This document shows, piece after piece, positions 40,774 through 54,645 of a DNA stretch of 64,000 nucleotides. Both the position numbers and the translations under genes were made by a program. The notes under the pieces are model-generated. The model had not been told where the DNA came from. It saw only the letters and a program-made list of their open reading frames with translations, and made no database searches. This stretch comes from Ascaris suum (Eukaryota > Nematoda > Chromadorea > Rhabditida > Ascarididae), in the NCBI GenBank assembly GCA_013433145.1, contig CM024188.1, positions 5,074,001 through 5,138,000 on the forward strand, given 5' to 3'. Each line of letters begins with the position of its first letter. Position 1 is the stretch's first letter.

Positions 40774-43700
40774 GTATGATATCACTTGTAGATATACCTG
40801 CTGTCGCTTGCGTTACCTTTAATGCTATCATAGCGCTTCCTCTTTCAGTGCTGTGACGATGATTCTATATTTGAAACATAGCAGACAAAGATAAAGATGT
40901 TGTTTCTATTAGTTGCTTGCAATATCGCAGCGATAGAACAAACGGTGCACACTTGGTCTAATTCTTAACTCACCTGCGATTCTCGGATTTATTTATGTAT
41001 GCATCCACTTACAGTCATCTAGCAAGGACGCAAATTTCGTAGAGACTAGGAAATGTGCTGACACAAATTTCAGAGCGTTATTAATAGCAAAAAGGAGCGG
41101 TGATTGCTCTCTTCAGGCGGAATGAGGAATTCGGTTAAGAGTGAGTAAAAACAGAAAACAATATGAAAAAAACTGTGCTAAATAAGCATTTAACGGCCAT
41201 AAAATAAAAAATTGCATGCGCGTGGAGAAACTCTTATTACGAGCGCATCAGCTGGATATTTTTGATCTCGTCCTCATTGAGAGGATCACCCATCTATGCA
41301 AGCAAGCATCTATGCTAGAACGGGAGTTAGCTCTTCAAGAATGACGCAATATCGAGTGTGTTCGCCAGTGGCGAAAAAAAAGTCTCAATATCTCATTACC
41401 ATTCCCTAACTCGCATCTCACTAAACGTTGGAAAGAATGGACACCGTTTAGCTTTAACGATTACAAGCAGCTCAACCCTGAAAAAAGCTGTCATCTATAA
41501 AGAACAGCTGGTCAAATCAATCACCGTGGAGTTGAAATTTCTTCACCTCTAAAACTGAATATCGGTGCTCGCAAGTTTCACTGAAAGCATCCACAGTCGG
41601 AAATGTATAATATATGGGAAGATTTAGAGCGTTATAACGTTGAACATTTCCGATATCGCGCCCCAAAATTCTTGAATAACGCCTATCAGTGCGGTCGTTC
41701 TATGCTCTTAGGGAATAGTGAATGCATTGAAAACTTTCTGAAAAAACTTAATTCGTTAGGCAATCCAACAAAGATTCCCAACCCCATACCAAGCGTGTTA
41801 CATTGCTCGCCTAGGGAATCTTCGGTATTGATCACTAAAGCGATGCTGTGTTAATGCGAATTTAAAGCTCTGCTTCAGCATTATTGAGCGTTTCTTCAGG
41901 CCATCCATTTCGAAGATATAATTTCAATACTCATTATGGACACAAGTAGAAGAAAAAAAATGTGTACCTGAAGTATTGTTATGAATCGCTTCCGAAAAAC
42001 TTTTGGAAGAAAAATTCGCTTTTGCCGTTTCAGAAGCAAAAAATGCTTCTGTTCTCGTCGATCGCTTATATCATACTGACCTCCATGAATGTGATCACAC
42101 TGTCATCTCTTTTTTCATTTTTTCTTTATCAATTTAGCCCTTTTCTCTACCTTTAAGCGTTCTCCGCACGAACCATCGCTACCGGTGCAATTACTGTTTA
42201 TTGTGATTTTGAGTTTTTTTGTGTTCAGTGAAGATATATATCCATGGAGGCTGATATATCTAAGAGATCCTCTCTCTTCCAGGCGAAAGAACATACAGCT
42301 TACTTGGTACCTTTATGTTTGCTTTCATAATCTGTCAAAAGCAGCCAGTTATGAGTAATCATCTGCATACCGCACTTTGCTTGCTGAACTAACAAGAAAA
42401 TAAAAAGTAAAAAAAACGATGTAATCATTCTTATGCTCATTTGCAAGCTAGCCATTCAGCGTCCACCCATAAGGATGTACGATTTGATAACAGTCCTAGA
42501 AACACTACTCATTTCAGTAGCTAACAACCTGTCCTTGAAATGGATCCACCAGAACTGATAGAACATCATCTGCCACTTCATTATACGTACATCCTTTCAA
42601 TTAGATTGAACTTCTTGATTAGGCGAGGATAACACAACCTACTATGTCGAAATAATGGACGCAAAATGTCAACGGCAATAACGAAAACGTCCGCTGCAGT
42701 GTGCCGCTCGTTGCAACAACGCAAGCTATGCACAAGTGGGTCCACCAACAAGAACGGAAATGGGTAACAAGCAACATACAGCCTCGCTATATTCGGCAAA
42801 CATCTCATCCCACTAATCTAAGTCGTAGCCGATAAATCATTTATATAAATGTTCTCAGACGAACTATCACTAACGACTCGAAAATGAATAAATAATCTTC
42901 TAAGAGCGACCGCGTCTCGAAATGATAAAGGCATCATTATGCCACGAGTGGGACATCCCAGCTATGCTCTCGACCAATGAGGCGAACTGTCAGATTTTTC
43001 GTTGTTAAAAAAAGTGAGGCAGCTAGCACTTCTTTTACTTTGCAGCCAAATGCATACCAATCTCTTGTGTAAATGCGCCAAAACGTTGCGAAGGCACTGT
43101 GTTTTATATCGGTTTTCCTGTTTCACTGAAGATTAAACAATCGTGCTGATCGGAAGATATGGGTTTGTCGTTGTTGTGGTGATTGTTTGGCCGATCTAAA
43201 CCGTTTTCGTTCAATATAGTGTTACCTACTGCGCAATACGGATAATGGCGCCTTATTTCCGACGACGACCTCAGACAAGCGAAGTTTCGCGCTTGAAAGC
43301 CACAAAGAAATAAGATCTTCTGAACGCAAAAACGACTCTGAAGAAATACTGCTGGTTTGTGGAAGAGCTAAAAATGAGAACTCTTACCTCTGAAGGGGCA
43401 ATTACTGATGAAAAAGAGCACTCCAGAACTCTGACCGCCGCCGTATCGAAGCCTTCTGCCATCCCGATTAATTCAGCTAGTTAGATTCTAGAATATCAGC
43501 GAAAACGGTTACTCTGAGAGTGTTCGCTGTAGTTGAAGGTGGCAAACAGCAGCATGCATCAGCCCTTGTGAAAAAAAGTTTACATTAGTCTCTCATTCGT
43601 GATTTAAATCAACGCTGGCAAAATAACGAGTTTTCCAGAGAAATTCAAAGCCTCTGAACCAATCAAAAGAATTGCTGCCACCTTTACATATGCAAGTCAA

Positions 43701-46700
43701 AAAAACAATACCGCTTAGACTATGCCATCTTTCGGATTCCTCGAACAGTTTGGGTTGATAAAATATCAGGAAATATTAGAGGCCAAACAAATTTGAAATC
43801 ATACTGGGAGAATTATTCAGCAAATATCCGCAGAGCTATGTTTTCAGAACGTAATGCACGGAAACACAAAGTGGAATGTGGTGAAGTCGACGAGCGGTAG
43901 TTGTTGTTGATACAATGCGCACTTCTCTAAACGGCGAAATCCAATCGTATTTTTGCAAATTTCATCACTGGCCGGATAGGTAGTAATCCGTAGAGTGATT
44001 GAACCTCCGACGAATTGTGTTTGCTTTTTCTCAAGATGCGACTCTGTACGAAAGTGCGGTCGCTATTGCTCAAGTTTTTTGTTCGTGCAAAAAAAAAAAA
44101 CACTGTGAAGATGGTATCGCTTGAAATGCGATAGAATTTTTCTGCTAAAGAGGAATAAAGAGACTTCAAAGGTGCAGAATGCAGCCGTTATCTTTTCTAA
44201 TGGAACTGAAGTCTGCACTACACATAATAACTTATCGGCAAAACGCTTGAAGACTTCATATCTTTTCCTGACCAATCTTGAATGCAAAATAACCAACAAA
44301 CCCTCACAAAAATTGTTCAGAATGCACGTCATCGGCGAGTGAATGTACTGCAAATTAACAAATAAAGACTTACTTCAAAGATTTCCATACGAGCGAAATA
44401 TAATAGCAAACATTATTACTATGGTAAGTAATGACAAGCGCGTTACTGCGCTCAAGGGAGGAATAAATTAGGAAAGAATGATCAGGAGGATTGTTGAGTA
44501 GTGAGATCAAACCAACGTATTGTCATCTGTGTTGAAAACGTATGGAGCATAAAAACTTGAATGAGATTGCGAAATTTTTGTCATAATTGTTGCACATTCC
44601 AGGATTCACTGCACTGCGTCCCGAAAATAACTGTTTCAATAGTTGCTGAATTATTTCTTCGACAGAGATACAAAGCTATCTAATATTTTCCGACTGCAGG
44701 CACCAGCAGGAAATACAAAACGCATCGACACATTTTGACGCTTGTCGAATCCAAGCCATTTGAGGAATCCGAGGTTCACAACGTTCGCATAAAATGCAGT
44801 ACAGCTAAACGATGCGTGCTGGTGCGAAGAGGTCGGCAAGCGTAGCCGGATGCAATCAATGGTAAATATGAAGCATCAAATGAGCAAGATGATTCGACGC
44901 CTTTTTTGGGCGTAAGTACAATAATCCATCTGCACAAGTGAGCGCACACCTTTTTCAAGACCTTGCAAAGGACCATTATTTCGCAATTTAAATTATTAGC
45001 AGCTTTCGACATGAGAGTTTTTGATGCACATTACATGAGTCTCATTTTTTTGGCTTCAGAAACGTATTTGAAACATGACTGATGAAACAACCGCGGTGAT
45101 GGTTGATGCAAATTCAATAATTAATTCTGTGAAGCTATGATTACGCTGAGAAATGAAATATTCCAATGATTAGATAGCAGACAGATGTACGTGATCATGC
45201 TGAAAATAATATGCGATATGCGATAAAACTCGCTGCAACATGAAAGCAAAAATACTTTGCTGTAAGTGAAGGTGGGGGACAAGCTGATTTTAAACGGTTC
45301 CCTCACATGTCATTTCAGTTTGCTATGCTGCATTTGTGCTGTCGCTTTTGTGCATTTCATTGATGAATAGATTGTAAATCCGAAAAAAATTTTAAGTTGT
45401 AGGCTGAAATGATCATGCATAAGAGCACCTTCAGCACTCCTGGGTGTCCAGGTATGCTTATATCTGCTAAACAAAAAAAAGCACCGAAGATGAAAAGGAA
45501 ACGAAAGCCCTAAATTGCTTAAAAATCTGGTCATCTATATGGGACAAAGATTGGCAAGGTGAACGCACGAAATTCCAGAAGATCGGCAAGGTAATAACTT
45601 AAAAAACTGGCTGAACACGTAAGAACGAGAGTTACAAATAACTTAGCTGAATACTGAAAAGCAAAAATGACCGAGCGTAATCATGTCTTTGTTGTGGTCG
45701 TATGAAAGACAAAAACCTGATTGTCATAGGAGTTTCTTTTGATAACGATAATCAATTGTTGGGAACATTCTCAGAGCAAGCAAAGGAAAGCAGTTACTCG
45801 AAGACGTTTAAGAATTTATTTTGATCAAATTTTACGCAACAAGCAGACATGTATGAATGTTCCCACGAACACAGTTACCAAAAATGGGACACTGCATAAC
45901 CCGCAATTAGGCCATCTCCTCTCTTTCCATAAACCTCATCGTATTAGCATATGAGCACTAGACTTGCAATGAGAGTTTTTATAAGCCCCAGGTCAGTGTA
46001 AGGGCTCTCTATTGAAACTCCTCTTCCATTTCATGTCGCTGAGTAGTATTTGCGCCACTTTGTCAGGACATTCAACCTCACACTGAACTCTCCTTCGACT
46101 TTAAAATTATATTTCTGCTGCCAACAAGAGCTCCACTCAATATGGACCCATCCTGTCAGGGTAGGAATCAACCCTCTGATCGGAATTACGCGGCAAATGT
46201 CATAAATCACTGGCATTCCTATGCACAATAGCATCGCTTCAAACTCAACTTTAAGGGAAGCCCCTCACAATCTTGATGAAGATTCCCAAGGCTCTGCAAG
46301 GTGGTTGCTCAGGAGGAAAGCTGCCTTGTATTGAGACAGCATTGATATTAAGCAAGAGGAATAGTCTTAATGGAAGAGGGACCTACAAAATCTTACCAAT
46401 ATCTATGATAGCCTGGACCAAACGTTTGCTTTATGCGAACAGTAAATTTTCCAGTGGTGAAGTGCAAATGTTGAAGTTTTGAATTTTTCGAAGTTATGAG
46501 AACGTACTTCATGAAACTGAATGTTGTTTACCATTTTCATGCGGCGCGGTCTACTGGGCGGCAGCTTATGCATGTCAACTCGCGTAAAATGGGAATCCCC
46601 GTTCACAAATTAAAGATCTCCATTTCAGCTTACATTGTAATGTGCCAAAACGCTGCATAAAAACAAAACAATAAGCGTGCGTCCGACGTTAGCACGTTTC

Positions 46701-47101
46701 ATCATCACGTGAGTTGTAAATGCAATAGGAGGAAAGTCATGTGAGAGGAAGCAGATACACATAAAAGATTCCATATTTTTCGGGAATTTTATTTCATTGT
46801 TGGGAAAAAGACAATCACAGGCAACTCTTTTTCGGCCGCAGAAAAACAAAGATTACTTTTTGATGAAAAGTGAATCACCGACGGATGAAAATGCACCACA
46901 AAAACGTTGCATAGCCGCACGTAAATTTACGTTCTTCAATCGATTAGTGTCGATAATGAAGTGCCCTATCTTGACGGCTGTAAATTGCATGCGGTATTAA
47001 TGCTTCAAAAGCCGAACAACGCTGATATATGGAAAACAAAATGAGTTGGGCGCCATGCCAGTAATACAGTTCGAATTGTAGCTGCTTGGAGAAGGATCCC
47101 T
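40774..47101. other. long non-coding stretch, no gene seen
   Basis: About 6.3 kb. Open stretches at plus 41603-41854 and minus 42581-42808 (the latter with a Pro-rich hydrophobic start) have no paired splice sites. Opposing frames at 44063-44353 are both open. A short A run lies near 44092-44102. No gene called. Confidence 0.45.
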
Positions 47102-47122
47102 CCCCCCCCCCCCCCCCCCCCC
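47102..47122. repeat. C21 homopolymer
   Basis: Twenty-one consecutive C, preceded by CCCT. Frames reading a Gly run on the minus strand across it are artefacts. The tract length is likely unreliable in assembly. Confidence 0.95.
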
Positions 47123-49983
47123 GACTAGGATCAGAGAGGGATGCCAAGTGCATTCATTCTGCTCCTCCTCATCAACAAAATAGTGAAAACTGTTCAACGT
47201 TCTGTGACCTTAGCGACTATCATCACTCACTGAAAAATGCGGCAGCTGTATGCTAGCGGGTGGCAAGCAACTAGCTCTTGCATCTTGTGCAACAATAAAA
47301 TGTGTCACGAGTATGCCCTCCTCAACAAATTCGCTCATCTAGAATACATTTTGTTTGTGCGTAGCACTCATAACATTCTCGTTTTCTCGCATTTAAAATG
47401 AAGTATTCGACTTATGCGATTTGCGGTAAAGAAAAAATAGTGCCACAGTTAGGCGCCATCTGTGATGATTATAGATGAAAGCATCCAATATGGAAAATAT
47501 TTCCACCATTTATTGCTTAAACCGTTTGATTTGAAGCTGTAGCGCTGATGGTGATCAAAAAACTCACCAAGCCAATAACAACAGCCACATTGCAAAGAGT
47601 CTATGTGCGTTGAGGGATTTTCACCAATAAAACATGCTTGCCATATGAACCGAACTCGAAGAAATAAATGGCCGATAATATGATGCTATTATTGGCAAAT
47701 CCATAAGATTCCCTAGAGTACGAATCAGCATCGTATCAAGCTATTTATGAAAGTGTGCCAAAATTATGCTTGAAATAAATTTTCACTTTACATTTGGGAG
47801 CGCAGGACCCATGCAAAAACCGTTTCGTTAGTGCCCCCGCTATGCACTTTTTCATTAGCAGTATTACATAGCGGGAAAAAATATTCCCTTAAAGTAACTG
47901 TTAGACATTTGGAAAACAACGGATGAAAGAGAGATCTGCACACAACTATCACCTAATCTTGCGATCTTGTACTTCATATGGTTGACATTGAAGACAAATC
48001 ATAAGTTTCCATTCTGCATATTTACCGCCTCATCCGCTCTTCATTGCGGAGGGTCCATCCTATCGAACGAAGATCGCTTACACAATATGTTACGCACGAA
48101 TGCTCATATATAACACTCTTTTAAGGTCACTGCGCAAACTGGATCATTTTCATTTGATAAATTGCTTTAAACTTTGCAATGAGAGGATGAATCCTGCAGC
48201 GAAAACATCTCATCCAAATAGTGCTCACAAAGCTCGTTTATTGAATCGACTTCACTCATCTGAAGTTAAACAACGATGCAGCAGCAAGGAAAAAAGTGCC
48301 GCTCTTCGAATCACTAGCAAAACAACAACAACAAGTAACGTCATACGTGTTCATTGACCTTTCCGCACAACTTTATCCCATGTATGAAGAGCGAACCCCG
48401 CAGAAAGCATATTGCCTCCCTTTCCCCACCTCACTGAGTGTACGGAAGTTCAGAATGACGGCATTACAATCGCCCATGTCGACAATGTTATTCGCACGAT
48501 ATATTACAGTATTTCCGGGATAAGAATATTTTTTGAAGAAACTGAGCATAGGCCAGAAACGACATGTATAGAAATTGCCCGTACTGTAGCACCAGGCCTC
48601 TAGAAGTGCTCTTCGTTGCACTAAATGCTGGAAGATTTAAATAAAGGCTAGTCTCAGCGCATATGGAGAGGATTTGCTTATGATCTCGTTAAACAGACCG
48701 GACCAAAAATAATAGAAGGACGAATATGAAAGATGTTATCTATTTCTATGACCAACACTGCAGCAGCAAGTGCAACAAAAAATTCCGCAGTAGTCCTTTA
48801 ACACGATGCACAGCTAGGGTGAAACTCGTGTCCTTATTGCTTACCTTACAAGATTGAATTGTCGAGAGGAGCGGTTGCTCGGAGCCATCTTCCGATGAGG
48901 GCCATACAGTCGTATCCTGCGAACGGAAACCATTCGTGCTCTGAGGTGACAGCGTAGCACGAAGCGAACTTGCTGCATCAATCGCCTAAAGTCACTATAC
49001 TGTACGCTAAAAGATTCACTTGCTCGAATAGAAAGGAGGCACCCTCTGTGATTCCTATTTAAGGTCTGTTGTTTTGTGCTTCTCCAATGGCCGCTGTGGC
49101 AGATCCTCACCCCCAACCAATATGTCAACATTGTACAGTAAAGCTCTTGTTACAAATACAAAATGGGAATGGGTTTTGAAAATTGGACAGATTCGCACAT
49201 TAAAGAATATGATAACAGAAAACAGGCCTTACTAATTATTGGAGTTAATAGTCAGTTGAATCATGTAATCAAAACCACTGGAAAAATGAGCCTGAAAAAG
49301 CTCAGTCACTGCGTTCATAATTAACTTACCTTTTTTCTTAATAGCAAACTATGACTTCGCTTTGCAGTAGTTGGAATACTCCTACACACTGAAATGCAGC
49401 AGCAAAAACGGCATGTGAATTGCCTTCTCAGGGAATTATCGCGATGCCGTGAACTCGAAGGACAATCGTGCATCACACTCCAAGCAATTTTTGCTTGTCA
49501 TATAATCTCTGCTCAACGAATCACTTCGAAAGCTTGAACTGTGATCTGCAATCTGAAAGAGGCGCAGTGGAAATGTTTGTTCGCTGACACTCAAATGCTC
49601 TCAACAACAGTGTTGATGCGAGAAAAATGCAAGGAAGGAAGCTAGCTCACTGTGCAGTTTTCAAGAGGTTCCTATGCCAACTCAGATACGTGGATTCTCC
49701 ACACCTTCTGAAAACTTGCGCTGCGCTCATGACTGAAACGATCAATCTCAAAGAGGATCACCTTTTGGCTGTTGAGGCGGGTTCACATAACCGCAGATTA
49801 GACCTACTTAATCAGTGTCTCATGAACCTCTCCAGCACTATATGCCCAATATGTTGATAACGTGAGGAGGTTTGAATCCAAGCACGGAGGCATTTTTTGG
49901 ACGCCAATAATTCGGTGACAATACGCTCACCAAGCTGTACTAAATTGTCTCGTTTTGCGCTTGGATGTCCAGTATGCATGCGG
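47123..49983. other. non-coding, no gene seen
   Basis: Open stretches at plus 48100-48357 and 48296-48523 and minus 48841-49131 (the last ending near a minus donor, CTTGTAAG|GTAAGC, at about 48842) were examined. Only the donor is good, and no matching acceptor was found. A CAA-rich microrepeat lies near 48320. Confidence 0.4.
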
Positions 49984-50029
49984 CGCTTTCAAAAAAAAAA
50001 AAAAAAAAAATTCCATTCGATAGAAAGCG
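49984..50029. repeat. A20 tract inside a 7-bp inverted repeat
   Basis: CGCTTTC (49984-49990), then twenty A (49991-50010), then 12 nt, then GAAAGCG (50023-50029). The arms are perfect complements. Confidence 0.85.
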
Positions 50030-50873
50030 TTGTCAAAATGTGTTTTCCTTTGCAATGAAGGGTGTGATATACGGCGCTTCCTTTTAACAGGAGACTCATA
50101 ACCAGAAGTTACGAAACTAGAACGAATTGTGCACGATCGTATCTTGAATTTCCCACAACTGTGCCATCTGAACGAAGCCTCCCACCTATATCATTAGTGT
50201 ATTATGCAATACAAATGGGTATGGATGAATTTCTGCCACCAAAAGAAGGTTAATGACTCCGAGCCCGTAGTCCACAAAAAATTGTGTAAAAATTTCTGCC
50301 AGAGTTTGTCAGGGGCTATTACTGCGGTGAAAAACCCTCTTACCGCTGGTGAGGCGGTTTTTCACTGTGGATGCTATAAAAGCTAACCAATTAATGATAA
50401 AAAACGAAGCATTCACTTCGTTGTCTTGCTGGGCGCTTTAAGTTCTCCAATTTTACATCACGTTGCAATTTAGATGTCAGGGCATGCTATTCAAAATAAT
50501 ACTCTTCTACTGGCTGCAATTTGAGCTGTTAGTGCATGACTCCTATCCCAGAAACCAGCGCAGAGTTATTAAACGTGAGATATTCAGAAACCGAGGCTAC
50601 AGGAATACAATGATACGTTCAGAGTACCCTGCAGAACAGCGGCTCCTTCAAGTGCTAGAGAAAATTGCAAAATAGCTGCAGAGAATAACAAAAGATCGAA
50701 GAATAAGCAACAAGGCATATGGTGCACACTACTTGCCTAAGCTTCCTAAGTGGCACGGCACGCCTTACGCTCAGTTATTTTCCTGTGGGACGTGTGCTAG
50801 CCGGCGCCAAAAAAACATGAAAAGCCAAGGCTTGGCATGCATCTGCACATATATATAGATTTATCTTTTCTAG
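50030..50873. other. non-coding, no gene seen
   Basis: Short plus frames at 50204-50386 and 50463-50675 are open but unsupported. A pyrimidine-rich 3' splice site closes the interval. Confidence 0.4.
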
Positions 50874-51015
50874 CACATTCATAGGAATGCTTGCCAGTGT
50901 CGAATCGATGTGTCTCGGAGTAACAAATGGGAAGCGAAACGGCTCTTCGAACACATTTGGAGCATGAGCATTTTAGAACACCAGCATGGATCAGTCGTTA
51001 AGAAAGCCTTTAAAA
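50874..51015 (+). CDS. candidate internal exon (142 nt), unidentified
   Basis: TTTATCTTTTCTAG, a strong nematode 3' splice site, ends at 50873, and TTTAAAA|GTATGTGT, a good donor, follows 51015. The 142-nt segment is open in one frame, with a Cys pair near the start (HIHRNACQCRIDVSRSNKWE) and a helical continuation (RLFEHIWSMSILEHQHGSVV). The frame also stays open through the proposed intron to 51215, so an unspliced reading exists. I did not find a following exon in the right phase: the nearest acceptor (GCTTTCCAG at about 51091) leads to an early stop. The minus strand is open too (50879-51169). No family recognised. Confidence 0.22.
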
Positions 51016-52216
51016 GTATGTGTGTAATGGCCAAGAAAAATGAAACAAAAATTGTTGCCACATCCATCCTACTGCCATCTTCGCTTTCCAGTGGCCACGT
51101 ATGGTTAGGGTCATTTCGATACTTCAATGACGCTATGATGGAGCAAAAGGACAAAATTTTTGGGAACAAACATCAGTGGAGTGTGAAGACGTTATTGTTG
51201 GATTTTAGGAAGTGAGAGAGCACGCTGAGTAGCAATCAGACAAGGTGAGTTTCTGAAGCTCTGTGGAGACGTTCTTTTCGTTTCTGATGAATTGCATTTT
51301 ACAGCTTATCATCGAAAAGTATTAGTAGGGTTCTCAAAAAAAAACATAAAGACTTTGAAAACTCGCCATTCGAGATAAGCTTGAGTTGAGAAAAAAGAAA
51401 CCTTCCGCAAGAAGCTCACCAATACTCTATTCACCTCTACGAGCAATTTTTTCGAGAAATGTTCACGTACGTTGCGTCAATTGTTGCCTTGAAATGGCTC
51501 AGTGCAATGACGGGTGGGAGGTGATGGAGAGTTGGGGCATTGTAAAATGTAAATGCCTTTCCAACCGCTCGAAGTGGCGTGTAAGCATGCAATCGAGTGC
51601 TTCCTCATGCGATCAAGATTGGAAGGGGGTACGCATAGGGAGGACAAAACTTGTTAGAAACCGCTACAAACAAAACTAAACAACACAATGTCGTCATATC
51701 CCATTTGTGCTTTGACGTCATTTGCCGTTGAAATATTCATCTATACTTTAGTGGTGACGATGGAAACTGTGAACTTGTTTCCGAAATGAAACCTTACTGG
51801 CAGAAGTAGATCCATGTATTAGAATTGGAAGCATGCGCTTCATATTACTCTGCAGTCGACCTTGGACGAGAAAGAACGTTTCAGAGTTATCACTGATGAA
51901 GCAAGTAACTAAAATATAAGTTTCTTATTTTTCCATAAAACGTATTTGCTACGGCATTAGAGTTGTTTTGCAAGTTGATGCACGCATATCGCACCATATC
52001 GATTATGCCCTCAAAATAACTTCACCATTATCGCTTGTGCACATCGAGGCAGAAGCGATGCTATTGTTGTACACTGCAGTTAAACGAAACTGCTGACGTC
52101 CTAGCTGTGCTCTTCGGATGAAAATAGATTGGTAACTCGCGACTGCAATTTCCTAATCAGCTAGCTATATTTCACACAGTCTAGATGGAATCCATCTCTT
52201 CTCTTCCTTCAGTCTT
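51016..52216. other. non-coding, no gene seen
   Basis: A plus frame at 51386-51679 is open and Cys-containing but has no splice or poly(A) support. The remainder is AT-rich. Confidence 0.4.
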
Positions 52217-52233
52217 CCCTCCCCTCCCGCCCC
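52217..52233 (-). other. compact G-quadruplex-type motif (minus strand)
   Basis: On the plus strand, C runs of 3, 4, 3 and 4 bases are separated by the single bases T, T and G. The minus strand therefore has four G runs with three 1-nt loops, the pattern associated with the most stable quadruplexes. Confidence 0.65.
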
Positions 52234-54011
52234 TGGTTAAAAGACTCACTGAACCCTGCGAAAATTTTGTCAAGCACATCCTCCATATTAGCAAAAGTAG
52301 AAAGTCGCTAATAATAGCACATGCCTCTAAACTCCTTCAAACATCAGTTAACAAGTGAAATCGATAGGACGACGCATCGATAGGCGCTCGCTTTGCGTTC
52401 CAGGAGAACTAGGAATGACTGTATTGGAAGAAGTTCCGCCCAATTCGTACATCATTCCCTCTCCGGCAGTTTAAAAAAGTCAATTCAATATTGTCTTTCA
52501 ATAGCAAAGCCCTCATTTCAACTGGCACAATTCCAATTGTGATGCCAAGCTGCAGAAATTGACAAACAACATGCACAGGTTCAACTATCATACTTAGATT
52601 TTTCTTTCTTCAAATACGCTTCTTCCATTACAGAAATGATTGATTTCTTCTCAAGTGCATCATGCCTTTGTTTCCGATGGAGTGAAAAACAGCTGCTCGT
52701 GAAAAATTTTGCTATCACCGCCTTAACTACACGTGAACAGATTTCAGTCTCTGATCTTTCGGAGCGAAAGTTGAATAGGTGCTGCATGTACATCTAAAGC
52801 AATTTCGCGCATGTACTTCATATTCGTTAGCAGTTTCAATGAGTGATGAAACTTCCTTCTTTTGATGCGATAATGGATAAAGGACAACAGACAATATGAA
52901 TGTTAATCGCTTTCGTCTGAAAAAATATATATATATGAAAATGCAATGTTGCACAACAAATCTTCGAACTCTGCTGAGAATTACAATGAAATTATTTGCG
53001 AACGCGAGAAATCGCACTCAACTAAGCAGCAACTAATGCACGAGCGGGTTTACTTTCCAGCAACACCTTGTAAACAATAAAGAAAGGAAGCGTGATTGCT
53101 TAAATGCACGCCATATTCAGCAAGATGAAGTAGAAGTAGTAGAAAAATTTAACCGCCATATCAACAAGCCGTACGCACCAAGGTGACTCTTATGGGATTG
53201 CACTCAACTTGTTGGCCAACAGCAAATCTTCCTTATTGATTTTTTGGCGTTTTTGCCACAGATTCATAATGCGCTCTCGGTGGTCAAAAAAAATCGCAAT
53301 ACGCCCCTTCGTTGCTCGGCACAAATGCGCTATTTGTGGGATGAGCAAAAGCTAGTCAAATTACCCTCTCGCAAAGTGCAAAATGCCGTCTGGCTGTGCT
53401 GCAGTCCAGCTTTGCATTGTGTTCCTGCGCACTTATCAAACGTTAAGGACGGCGCCATGAAGAGCATTTCGGCGCCGTTTGACAACACGTAACTTGCCGC
53501 ACTTACGCTTATGGTCGAGCAATTTGAAAATTACATAGCAATAGACTGTTGCAGTCACAGTTATGTGAAGCGAACATAAAGTTCCTTCCACACCGCCCAA
53601 AACTAAAGCCGTTCTTTCCAGTGAAATGCCCACTACTCTTCTCACTTTTCTAGCCAGCACAATTAAACCGTAAATTCCGATTCTCTTTATTCTCCCAGAT
53701 GGACTGAAAGCTATGAACCGTGGAATCGAATTCGAGTTTTCACAAAACTCAAAAGTCACTCTACAAACGACTATGACGGATTTCCAAAGTTTCGCTTCAG
53801 AAGGCGCCACGGACCACACATTAACTAAGAATGAATGCTACGAAGAAGCCCTGTTGCAAAGAAATAAGACGCGAGCCAGCTATGACCAAAAATGTTAGGC
53901 AAACAACATAGAGTTTCCTCAAGTATAATCAAATCGACTGAACGACATTGGCGATTTGTTTATGGAGGATTTCTGAACACTATCAACGACTTTCGACTAC
54001 TGATTTCGACT
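52234..54011. other. non-coding, no gene seen
   Basis: A minus frame at 53436-53819 (127 codons, one hydrophobic stretch) and an overlapping plus frame at 53713-53898 are both open, which argues for chance. A short (TA)n of about 12 bp lies near 52925. Confidence 0.4.
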
Positions 54012-54085
54012 CAACGACTATGAAAAAGGTTGGGAAACGGATGTGAAATGCATGCAAATGCAACGCATAGTCAAGAAAAACATTT
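54012..54085 (+). repeat. diverged duplicate, copy A
   Basis: The segment TCAACGACTATGAAAAAGG... through ...GCATAGTCAAGAAAA matches a second segment about 635 bp downstream (54646-54716) at roughly three quarters of positions, with one 2-nt gap and in the same orientation. Neither copy is in a convincing reading frame. Confidence 0.6.
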
Positions 54086-54645
54086 ATTACTTGTAATGTC
54101 GTGATTTATCATCAGCACTTCGACTAAAGGTACCGCTAAGAAGCCTCACCACAGCCAGATTTCAGAGGTACGCTTCGTCTCTTAATCAGTCATGATTACT
54201 GAATGGAAATCACGAAAACTTTTTCGATGATACAGATCTCCTCGAAAACCTGGATGTCATTGCGGCATTCTTTGAGGATTTTTCAGAAATTGCAAGCTTC
54301 GTCAAGCAATTATGAAGTGGAAGAGTGGAAAAGGTTGCTGATGACATTCTAGCTCCCTGACATTCGGCAAACTTCAGGAGAGGCGACGATGTCTCCAGTA
54401 GGTTTTAGAAGATCGGCCCGTCAAGGAAATGGAAGAAGCTTGGACAATCTGACTAGAATAGATCCTCCAGAACGAAAAGGAACTTCTTAGTGCCCGTCCA
54501 GTTCGGATTCAACGACCGTACCTATGACAGAAAGAATGTTAGAAATATTCAACCAGAGATCACGGAAGGGAAGTGTGACAAGGGTGGGCTTAGACAGGAA
54601 ACCATTAGTTCGTTAGATCAGACGGAAAAAAATTCAGGAAGAATC
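54086..54645. other. non-coding between the two duplicate copies
   Basis: Moderately GC-richer than average. A plus frame at 54490-54675 is open and runs into copy B. I could not extend the similarity between the copies into this spacer by eye. Confidence 0.35.

Noticed and set aside
42581..42808. Minus frame with a Pro-containing hydrophobic start, resembling the last segment of a chemoreceptor
   Set aside because: No paired splice sites, no other membrane segments, and the similarity is impressionistic.
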